A stretch of 64,000 nucleotides of DNA from Notospermus geniculatus (lineage: Eukaryota > Nemertea > Pilidiophora > Heteronemertea > Lineidae), in assembly GCA_002633025.1 (NCBI GenBank), contig NMRB01000116.1, positions 184,866 to 248,865 of the forward strand, read 5' to 3'. Below the pieces are notes generated by a model, which was given only the letters and a program-made list of their open reading frames with translations, searched no databases and was not told where the DNA came from. The position numbers were made by a program, and so were the translations under genes. Positions 27,601 to 39,600 of this stretch are shown here, one piece after another (the first letter of the stretch is position 1; every line of letters starts with the position of its first letter).

Positions 27601-30600
27601 CATTTTTTTCAGAAATTAATGAGTGTATGACTGAACCTTGCAAGAACAGGGGTGTGTGCACAAACACCCCTGGTTCCTACACCTGTAAGTGTAAACCAGG
27701 ATTTGATCCCAAGAAAAACTGTGAAGGTATGTTCATTTGAAAAATTCTTTGAATGGCATTTTTAAGAAGAGCTTGATAAAGTAACTCGCTACAGGGTCGG
27801 ATCCAGGGGGGCATGGGGGGCGTACGCCCCCCCCCCCCTATTTTTGGCAGAGCAATGATTTTTTAGCAAGAAAAATTTAATCACATAAAAAATTCAATTT
27901 TTTGCTCTCAGATGCCAGGAAAATGCATCTAAAAGCGGTTAAATTGTCAAATTTTTCTGGGGGAGGACCCCCAGACCCCCTTTTGGGCTTCGCGCTTTCA
28001 GTCCTCACCACTTTCGGCGAGCTACGCCCCCCCCCCTTCTGTCAACGCTGGATCCGACCCTGAACTAAACAGTTTTTGGTACTCCTTCTTTCTTATACAT
28101 GCATGTATATAATTAAGAAATGTATATTACTCCTTCTTTCTTATATGTATATAAGAAATGTATATTACTCCTTCTTTCTTATATGTACAATAGTAGAACC
28201 TCACTATTGCGGACACCCTTGGGACTGAGCTCAGCTGTCCGTAATAGTGAGGTGTCCGCAATATTGAAACTCCATCAATAACGGACACCAGTCTTTGGAA
28301 AATTCGGGACTGGACAAATCCGTCCGTAATATTGAGGTGTCCACTATAATATGAGGTTCTACTGTATATCCACAACGTTTTTACCAGTGTTCCTTGGCAT
28401 TCAGCCACCTGAAGACGACCAGAGAAATCTTGTAGAAACGTTGGAATACATAGAATAAAGGAGTTCCAAAAAAACTGTTTAGTTACTATGCTCATTTGAT
28501 TATATCATCCCCGTTCGCCGGGGTCATCCCTATTATATATTCCCCCCACCCGTATCTCATGCCCTAATCCCGCCCGCCTCTATGTTCCCGAGTTATGTTC
28601 CGCATGTTTCTCGGGTACTTTGTTTTCTAGGCTCTGATTATTACTGGAAGTGGCCCCGGAACAAAATAGTCCCAGCACCATTAGTTTTGGGAGGGTGGGA
28701 AATGGGGTCACCTGGAAAGATGTTGGTCCTAGGTGGAAATTGTTCCATGCATCAGGCCTATTTTGATCTCCTGGTGGTGACCAGCAAATGCAATGTATAC
28801 AGTATATTCCCCCATCCGTATCCGTATACAGTATATTCCCCCATCCGTATCTCATTCCCTATGTTCGCCCATCCCTATGTTCTCGAGTTATAATATGGCG
28901 CTCCGTTGCGGTCAGAATTATCATATTTTTCCCCGGGAACAATTGAATTCCTCCCCGGGAACAACTGAATTCCTCCCCGGGAACAATTCAATTCCTCCCC
29001 GTATTAAATTAATTGTTCCCCGGGTTAAAATAATTCTTCCCGATGAATAAATATTTATGCCCGAGGAAGAATTGATTAGTCCACTTCGGACGATAGGGAA
29101 TAATTACTTCGGGAATATTCGGCAACCAATCAAATTATCCGCCGGGCAAACACGGCCTTGAAACGAAAAATAGCAAGCATGTTATTGGCTAGTAGACTTT
29201 TACCGAGAACGACCGATCATTTATTCCACGTCGAAAATCAATTCCGACAAGGAGTAATTCTTCAATAGAGGAGCGGAGAAAAATATAATTATACCCGAGG
29301 AATAAATGGTATTCTGACCGCATTGGAGCGCCATACTATGCAGGCTCTATGTTTCTCGGGTTCTTTGTTTCTAGGCTCTGATTATTACTGAAAGTGGCCT
29401 CGGAGGGTGGGAAATGGGGTCACCTGGAAAGATGTTGGTCCTAGGTGGAAATGGTTCCATGCATCATCACACTCATTTATAATTTTATGATTTCCAGATA
29501 TTGATGAATGTAAGGGAACACATAAATGCCATGCAAAAGCGGTTTGTAAGAATACCCATGGATCATATACCTGCACATGTAATGATGGCCTAGTTGGAGA
29601 TGGAATCACCGTATGCAGAGGTAATTCTTTTCAATGTCCCCCGTCCCCCCAAGAATATGAAATAGAAATCGGGTTTCTAAGGTGAAAGACATTGCTTCCT
29701 ACCAGAATCGAACCCACGGACCCTCGCATAAGGCATCAATCGCCAGCACTAAGGGGCAGCACGCCTTAAACCACTAGGCCAAATCCCCATCTTCAAAAAA
29801 AGATTGTTCAATGGCCCATGTTTAAACGAGGCGTCCATCAGTACCCTGCGAGTAGTCCAAACAATCTCTGAACCCAAACAGTCTTGCGAGGGGTCACAAA
29901 TAAAGGAGATACAAGTAAAGAATATGAAAAAGAAATTGGGTTTCTAAGGTGAAAGACATACTCAAATCCCCTGCCAATAAAAGTTTGATTCACCATCTTC
30001 GAAGGATTAGGACCAGCAAGGTTTGTTTTCTATGTCACATGCAGTCCATTAAACAAACTCAGCAATGTGTCATAACCTCGGTATTTTATCCACAAACTAC
30101 ATGTACGTCATGATGGCAGAGATTTATATCGACTTACAGAATGTTTTCTGACTGTTATTTGCAATGAATAAAGAATAACAGATGTTTTTACTTCCGGTTT
30201 GTTGTATTTGTATTTGCAAAATTCAAGTAAAGCATTTGCTAGTCTTTATTTATATGACCCCCATCTCTCAACATCTTTTTTGCAATGTTTATATTTTTAG
30301 TTAACGAATAATGAATATGAAATAGAAATCGAGTTTCTAAGGTGAAAGACATAGCTTCCTACCAGAATCGAACTCACCGACCCTCGCATAGGGCATCAAT
30401 CGCCAGCACTAAGGGGCAGCACGCCTTAAACCACTAGGCCAAATCCCCATCTTCAAAAAAGATGGTTCAATGGCCCATGTTTAAACGATGCGTCCATAAG
30501 TACCCTGCGAGTAGTCCAAACAATCTCCGACCCAAACAGTTTTATGTTATGCGAGGGGTCACAAATAATGGAGATACAAGTAAAGAATATGAAATAGAAA

Positions 30601-33600
30601 TCGAGTTTCTAAGGTGAAAGACATAGCTTCCTATCAGAATCGAACCCACCGACCCTCGCATAAGGCATCAATCGCCAGCACTAAGGGGCAGCACGCCTTA
30701 AACCACTAGGCCAAATCCCCATCTTCAAAAAAGATGGTTCAATGGCCCATGTTTAAACGATGCGTCCATAAGTACCCTGCGAGTAGTCCAAACAATNNNN
30801 NNNNNNNNNNNNNNNNNNNNNNNNTCAAAATCGGAGGGGGGCCGGAAAAAAATTGAGTGGTTTGGCATGGAATGACCCTTATATGACCCCATCTCTCAAC
30901 ATCTTTTATCGCAGTGTTTATATTTTTAGTTAACGAATAAATTTTTAAAAAGAAAAGAAATAAACAAGTTTGAAAAATGATTAAAACATGAGTAGAAAAA
31001 AATTAAAATTAAAAAAGGGATAAACGATTTTTAAAAAATTAGAAATTTAAAAAATCCAGAAAAAAATAAAAGAGATATATATTTTCCAAATAATATTTGT
31101 CTGAATTTCTGTTAAATTTCAACCTTTTCAACATCAGCACCAGTTTTGCTGCCCACCGACAAAGCCACGAATAAAGTGTACGGGAACAATAAACAGTTTG
31201 ATATCCGATTGATGTGTGGCTTTCCATTCGGTGACAAGATCTACAGACAAATCAAGGTAAAGTCTGACTTTTGTTTACCATGCATTATCATGTCCAGGGG
31301 CCTGTTTCATAAAGTGACTTTAAGCTCATGGTACCTTTAACCAAATGGAAAATGCATTGAGTTAATGGTACTATTAGCCTAAAGTCACTTTATGAAACTG
31401 ACCCCAGGTGCCGCACTTTAAAAGCAATTTCCAAAACACAAAATTCACAAAGGGTGTTTACTTAGACGCGTGTCTATAACTTCACTAAATGCACACACTT
31501 CCACCATGAAGTTACACGCGTCTAAGTCTTAAACACTTTTTATGAATTCGGGCCATAAAGTCCATTCCTGTGTTGTAGAGCAGAGATACTTGCATTGATA
31601 AAAGCGTGTAGCCCATTAAAAACTAGTATGCCAGTGCCATACACACATACATGTACGACACAGAAACTATTCATCAAGAATGTTCTGACGTCACTTACAG
31701 ATGCAACACGTTAAAGTGTGCTCTTTTTTTTCAGGTGTGTACCAATGGATACTTTTCATTCGAACCTCCCGAGACCAATAAAGCGGACATCATCCTCAGT
31801 GACGTCAATTCTGTCAAGAGCTTGAAGGATCTGCTGATCGTGGCACCTTTTCTCACCCATTTAGGTACATTCCTTGACAACTTTGATCTGAATAGTGCTG
31901 TAGTGCAATTTTAGAACAGTGGCACAGTAGCATTGTGTTTGACGGCATCTTTTAACAGTTCTTATATTTCCTGTTCCAGATATAAAAAAAGATGGCGACA
32001 AAGGGCCAACACTTTATTACGAAACGTACACTGAATCCTCTGGCCAAACAGACAAGAAAACAATGCTGGATAAAATTGATGCTCTTATCCAGAAACTAAC
32101 TGAAGCGAAAACATTTAAAACCAAGACAGCAGTGGTTGCAACATGGGACAAGGTGTCGCCAATTGATGGCACTATATACAAGAGCGAGGTAAAGTATGAC
32201 TCACCCCAACTTCAACATGGGCAACATGCCAGGCCTGTGCAACAGACACCACAAGGGAACACATTGATTAAACCACAAACCACAGTACCAGTTGACTGTG
32301 AGCACAACTTTAGATTTGCTCTTTGCTCATGGAAAGTGAACCAAGTTACCCTAACGTCATTATGTAACTGCAACAAGGATTATTTACCACTGACCTGTGC
32401 ACATTTCCAAACTTGGCGCTTTGCCCATGTTGAAGTGTGTGAGACCGTTTTGGAAGTATTCCACTGGCCAGAAATAGAGGGATCATTTCTACTATTCTGA
32501 CACATGCAGAAGTTGACGCAGGTTTGAGAGAAGTTGATTTACATGTGGTAATATTATAATGAACTTGTAAATTATAATGAACCCGTAAATTATAATGAAC
32601 CTGTTTCTTCTTTCAGACATTCACATTCCAATGTGTTCTTGCCACAGATGGGTATAAGTCCTACGCAGTTTTCCTGTACGAGCCAGGCAGCATGAAATGG
32701 AACAAGGAAACAGACGGAAGGAGTGTTTTCATTGGTTTTCGCAACAATCCAGTGGCAAAACCGTATATATACCCAGACTCATTCTTGAAAAAGGCTTTGG
32801 GAGTTGACTTGGCGAAAGGAAACACGGGTAAGTTTGAAAAGGCAATATGACGCCCAAATAACGGGTTGGTTCTAAACCTGGCACTGACACGCTGGCACTG
32901 GCACTGGCACTGCCATCATATTATGGCCAGAAATCATGAAAAATGGTAAACAGTGTATTTACATAACAGTTATTATTTTGGAAGATAATAAGATAATAGG
33001 GCCAACCAGTTTAACATGGATCAATTATGTTGAAAAATCTAAAAAAACTAGAAAAAAAAATTGTCAGGTTTAGAACCGCAAGTTTCTGAGATATAGAAAT
33101 AAGTGCTTTGGTGAAAAAAGGAATAGGCAGAAAAATAAAATAAACACTTCCTTAAATTTTCATTGTTTGATATATATAGGGTCGTATTTTAGAACGTTCC
33201 TCAACGTTAAGGTCGACCTTAATTCTTTTGTAAAACCATCGAGAACAATAGATTTAAGGTGGACGTTAATGTTAAGGAAGGTTCTAAAATACAGCCCGAA
33301 GTGTGGCTGCCAGGCAGACATTTTGGATTTCATATTCTGGACTGTAACTGCCAAATGGCTTGCTCGATTGATTTTATATTACTGCTGCATTGTGGGTCGG
33401 GTTGGGGAGGTGCATTATCGATTTCGATTGCATTTTAATATTCAAGATGGCCGCCAGGGGGCCATATTGGATTTCATATTCCAGACTATTTCCGCTGTGA
33501 AGTATGCATTGAGGNGGGGGGGGGGGGGCACACATTGCGATCCTCGATCACATTATATCTAGTTGCCATATCACCGTGGAGAATCGGCAGCCGCGTTTCC

Positions 33601-36600
33601 GAGGAGCAGCAACCCTCTCCGAGTTTTATCTTACACCTCACCGAGTGAAAATGGCGGATGTTGCTGAAACGCCGACAAAACTGGTGGATTTATAACTCTT
33701 ACCCCAAAGTAAGTCTTTTATGATCCCGTCGAGGCTATTTTAATTTGTATACTCCTTCGTTCGGTAGAAAGTTTTTTAGGGTTTTAGCTTGCAATCGGCT
33801 GTACGAAGTGAAATTGTTGGGAAGGTTGCCGATCTGCATAAAATCCACTGTGTCAATCGCTTCATCCTCGGACGAAAATGCCTCTTTTAGTCAAGTACAA
33901 ACAATAAAATGGTTATCTTCGTGATCATAATTAAGTTTAAGTCTTAATCTTGGAAGAAACAAGGTGTCTGCGAGATAAAAAGGCCAACAGTTGACTGAAA
34001 GAGGCCTTTTCGTCCGAGGATGAAGTGATTGACATAGCACAGGCCAGTGAATTTTACGCAGATCGGCAACCATCCCAACTATATTAATTTCACTTCATAC
34101 AGCCGATTGCAAGCTAAAACCCTGATAACCTTTCTAGCGAATGATGAAGTATACAAATTAAAATAGCCTCGACGGGATCATAAAAGACTAACTTTGAGGT
34201 AGGAGTTATAAATCCACCAGTTTTGTCGTCGTTTTCTGTCTCATCAGCAACATCCGCCATTTTTACTCGGTGAGGTGTAAGATAAAACTCGGAGAGGGTT
34301 GCTGCTCCTCGGAAAGGCGGCTGCCGATTCTCCACGGTGCATATGTGTAGTTTTCTGAAATGATCTTTTTGTATATTTTCAGGGGAGATTGGTGTGTGGG
34401 TCCATCCAATTGGATCAGTCAAGGTTAACAATTACGTAGAATGTTGCAGGTGGCAAAATTCTGTTACTAACCCTAAAGACCGTGTTGCACAGACTATCTG
34501 CCCTGCAACGGTCCAAGCATTGAAGGTATGGGGCATAATGGAAAAGGACACATCGTCTGCTTTGACATCTGACTGTTATGTGTCATTAGCCAAGACGGGA
34601 GATTACCGACAGAGGTGCTGCTATAGCAAAAGTGGTGAGTATTGGACATGAGTAAAGTGCATAAGGGACACACTCCGCGTGAGCTACTGCAAAATCCTGT
34701 CCGCATCCAGCTGTACTTCACTGCGGACAGGAATGTAGACCATGCAGGTGTACTGTGTGTATTTATAGATCGTGATATGCAGGGCTGACCTAATAGGCCT
34801 ACATTAGTTTCGCAGTAGCTCACGCGGAGTGTGTCCCTTGCTATTGAAAATGTTTTGAGAAGATGCTGAGGTTTTGTGTCATAAGGGACACACTCCGCAT
34901 GAGCTACTGCAAAATCCTGTCTGCAGTCAGCTGTACTTCACTGCGGACAGGAATCTAGGTCATGCAGGTGTACTGTGTGTATTTATGTATCGTTGTATGC
35001 AGGGCTGGCCTAATTAGTTTCGCAGTAGCTCACGCGGAGTGTGTCCCTTGCTATTGAAAATGTTTTGAGAAGATGCTGAGCGTCAGGGGCGGGGCCAGGA
35101 TTTCCAGAAAGGGGCGGGCGTCTGGGGAGGCTTCCCCAGAAAACTTTCACAATATTCAACATTTACAGGAGGCCTAATCGAGGGAGCAAACTGTGGATAC
35201 ATCGCCGTGGACAAGAAGGATACCGTTGACGATGTGAAGGGGCAGAAGGCCTGTTGTGCAACTGACATGTGCTCGACATTTAAAGACAAACGGCCATGTT
35301 CTAAGAAGATAACTGGAGCTGCTGGAACAATGGGTAGGTATATGAAATAAATTACATGAACAGATGGGTAGGTATATGAAATAAATTACATGAACAGATA
35401 TTTCCCCATGTCTCCTCTGTGCGTTTTTGTATCTTTGCCCTCTAATTTGGGCAACGTACATAAAGGAATCAAACATGAAGGTTCCACTTACAAATCTAAC
35501 ATTTTATAAATGGGGACAGTATCCCTTTAAACCTCAACAGATTTGCATTGACTCTTCCATGATAGGCAAGACCCTTCTGCATGTTTAGTGCAAATTTTGT
35601 TGAATTCAGACTAGTTGATCTTATGATACAAAAGGACTGAATTAATAAGAACCCCATGAACGATGAGAGCGCAGGGTCATCTGTGTACATGTTAATAGGC
35701 TAACGTACATTTGCACATGGAACATTAATTGTGCTGAAAATAGCTCTGTTATCCTCAGAAATGGAATTCAAGGTACCATAAAAAAGCTAAAGCTCCTGCC
35801 TAAAGCCAAAATTCAGGCAGTGAGAGACATCTGGTGGCAACAAATGAAGTGTAATAGTATCCTTCAGTTACTTCATCGGTCGCAATTAAACCTTTATGTA
35901 TGATTCCTTTATGATGGTTGTCATTTTGGTGTTTTAGGCATGGGTTTTGGAGATCCGCATTTTAAAAGTTTGGATCAAGCATTCTGGACATTCAATGCAG
36001 AGGCGGAGTTCGTCTTATTGCGTACGAAGCCAGACAAGTCAGAGTTTGAGCTACAGGGAAGAATGCAAGAGGCCCCAGTCCAAAAAGATCCAAAGTCGAA
36101 AGCTACAGTCTTTACCGCAGTTGCCGCGAAAGCCAAGGACACAGACATCGTGGAGGTATGTATTATGAAGAACGTATATATGAGGCAGTGCTAATGAGGA
36201 TACATAACATATGTAATGGGTTTGGGATTTGACCTACTTTTCAAGGCCAAAGAGGTCAAAGAATGTTCAACATTTTGCAATTTAGTGGCACATTTTGTGG
36301 CTCTTTGACCTAATACATGTACTTTCTAACTTCCAAGGCGTGATCATTTACCTAGATACGTTCTACGTGTACAGCAAATTTTCATCGAATTGGACCGCAA
36401 ATATATGGTTACCAGGTGGCCATCTTGAAAAACGGACTTTGGCACATATGTCATAAATTACTCAAGCGACAATATTTTGACCTTGAAATTTTGACCATAA
36501 TCATATTATTATTATTATCATACATGTATTACCCTGCAATTCAAGGCTTACCCTCAGTGGAACATTTCGTTTTAACATTTGTCATTTGTTCTTCTGGTAC

Positions 36601-39600
36601 ACTCACCCAGGTGAGCACATGGTCCATGGACCATTTCATTTTTATTTCAGGTTAGCCTGAACAAGGCAAAAGATGGTCTGAATGTTCTCATCAACAAAAA
36701 AGACGCCCTTAAAATGGAGGACCTAAAAACGTTGAACACAAAGTACAAGAATGTGCTTCTTCAGAACGTTGGGGGCACCTTTGTAGCACGATTTCTCGAG
36801 TCTAGAATTGTGATGAAGGTTTGTGTTTTCACACTTGCAAATGGGTAGTTACAATGTATTATCCCGGAACGGAATAGTTATTTTTGACGGAATGGAACAG
36901 AAATGAAAATGCGGAAAACCGGAACGAAACCATAGAATGAAGTATAAAACGGTGAAATCATCGGCAATGAAGCTTTCAGCTTTTTGAAAATATATTCGAG
37001 AATTATTAAATAAAAGATTTAATTGAGAGATTTGACGAATAACGACGTGTGCACATTTCCAAGCTTGGCACTTTGCCCATGTTGAAGTTAGGGTGAATCA
37101 TACTTTACCCTCTTGTCAAATGACTAAACTCACCACCAAATTTCGGTCCAGTTCGATTCGTGGAACGGCCATCAGATGCCTGAAAATAAAAATGCCAAAT
37201 GGGTCAGCTGCTTTTGCAGTGTAATCAGTGAGAATTTCTATTGCACAGGTGAAGCAAGGGAACAAAATGTTGACAATAACGTTAATTATTCCAAGCAAAT
37301 ACAAGAAAACCGCATCAGGAAATGTCTTGTTGCAAGGGCTTTTTGGAAATTTTGATGGCGATGTGACGAATGAATGGGTTAGTCCAGCAGATGCTGGCAC
37401 TGCTGCAGGATCGGCAGATGAAGACTTCTTTAAATTTGGGAAGACTTGTAAGTAGGCATTCTATAAATAAAGGAAGGCTTGTTGTCATGATGTACAGTCA
37501 TTGACATGAGTTTATCTACACCTACTACCTTGAATATTTCAAATACTACTGGGCCAATTTTAACACGGTTTGTACCACATGAAAGTATATAACCTTGGTC
37601 ATATTTCTGCATCAAAATTTTGGAAATTTGGAGATATCATAATTATGTAATAGGCCTAGCTCATTAGAAAAGCCCCTAAAAATCAACATTTTTATTACGG
37701 ATTTTTTTTTTTGACTTTTGTTGCAGTTTTGATAGAATGGAACTTTCTAAGGATTTTGGGCTTTGTTTCATCAAAATATCTCAAGTGGTTGCTGAGATAT
37801 TTGAGATTATCAAAATTTTGATAGTTTGCGATTTTCGTGTTTTTCAGGAAATTTTGATGTCATTAGTCAAAGCTAACCTCACAATATGGGCTTACAAAAT
37901 TTTGGAACTTTTTGCTTTGACTGGGCCGAGATATTCATATTTTCTGAATAGCAAAATGTTGATATGCTAAACTCTTTAACTTAAGACAGCTGTAACTTCC
38001 AACCAGTTTACGCTGAAAGTTCCAAAACTTCATTCTCCTACGTATTGCGAGCCACGAAAATCATTGTTTATTTACATTTTGTCTTTTGTGTCCAGTCTTC
38101 CTTTGTCCTTTGAACAGTCAACATTGTGTTATTATGATGAGTGACTGTTGACAAGGGAAAAATACGGGAACAATCGGATTTTGCAAAATATCAAATTCAT
38201 AAAAACTGATGATATTCTGATAGTGATATATCTGGAAAATGAGAATTCATAAGATCGACAGGGGAATGATATCACGCTGATTTTCAACTAAAATTCCGAA
38301 TTTTGAAAAGTGAGTTTTTTCTTGATATTTTTGTAATCATGATATTTTTACGTATGTGATCTTTTTAACAACATTATAGGGCATAACATAACACATGTTC
38401 AGGTTAAAACCTTCGATATTAGATGTCTTTTTACTTTTTACAAGACTGCACCTTTATTTTCAGGGCAAGTCAAATCAGCGGGCGAGTCATATTTCACCTA
38501 CACTGCACCAGCTACATACGCAACGTTCCAACATCTTGATAAAACGCCTATATTTGCCGATGTTCATAAAAGTGACCTCCTCAAAGGCCTGTTTGAAAAT
38601 AACAATGTATTGCTGGGTGAATGCAAAACGGTATGTTAGTTCTTCTTTTAGGGTTATTTACTATCTCCATTCCAGTTCCGAATGGCGCGTGGTTTATCAA
38701 CAATAGGCTCCGCAACGGCTGGGCCGAGTTTGACATACCATACATCAATCGATTTGTCTTTTTTGGCGCTACAGCCATCATCACTGTCATTTTCCCGAAA
38801 AACGTGACGGACAAAAGTTCCTTCACAAATCACCCTTTCACCCTTAAGAACTCGCCATTATTATTTTGCACTAAGATACAGAAAAGCACAAAATTGACAC
38901 ACAAAATGATAATAAGCAAGAAGTCAATCTCCAGAATTCACGAATTTTCGACCCCAACCGGGGTCTTTTTCAAGTGGAACTTTACAATCTGAAACTCTAG
39001 AAAAGACTCTAGAAAAGTCTTTTCTAGAGTTTCAGATTGTAAAGTTCCACTTGAAAAAGACCCCGGTTGGGGTCGAAAATTCGTGAATTCTGGAGATTGA
39101 CTTCTTGCTTATTATCATTATTTTGCACTACGTATGTATTCAAGTATACTTTACAGTAGGGCTGCCTACACACAGGCACCATAACCAACAGATTCCAAAA
39201 TTGGCAGATATGCACAATTTTGTCTCTGAATCCAATTATAACCCTTATTTTTCAGGCGTGCAAGTCCCTGTATCAAGAAAAATCGACGAGTAAGGAATAC
39301 TTGGCTTGTCTGTTTGACGGTGCAAGAATGCAGAGTAGCGCAGTGAGCAGTGCGTTTGTTGCAGAGCTCGATGCATACAACAAGGAGGTTAAAACGTTTG
39401 GTATGTTGTTTGCCTGGTGCTGAAAAGTCGATTTTCTTCCTGTATGAAATTTGTTCCTGATCGCATTTTTGTAACACAGGTCATCCAATTATGGAACACA
39501 GGAATTGATGACAAAATCGCAAATTTGAACTCGTCTTGCTAAAGTCCAGCAGTATTATTATTATTGTTATTATTATTAAAACATGCGTTGGGTCTCGCGA

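Larger units (their letters stand above)
32828..34382. other. Intron holding two foldback elements
   Basis: Holds the elements at 33177-33301 and 33574-34341. One ambiguous base (N) lies in a G-run at 33515. No exon was found. Confidence 0.55.

Noticed and set aside
28127-28495. 122-codon minus-strand frame
   Set aside because: It runs through the pogo-like MITE and its flanking repeats and does not resemble a transposase.
29699-30720. Functional tRNA-Leu/Ser genes on the minus strand
   Set aside because: The tRNA-like parts are embedded in longer repeated units, the acceptor-stem ends do not pair convincingly and no terminator T-run is evident.
32063-32500. Read-through of NIDO exon 30 to codon 145
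   Set aside because: The frame stays open past the donor by chance. The sequence after 32188 is a foldback repeat, and the NIDO motif resumes precisely at 32617.
33167-33562. 131-codon plus-strand frame
   Set aside because: It crosses a foldback element and a G-run with an undetermined base, and shows no domain.
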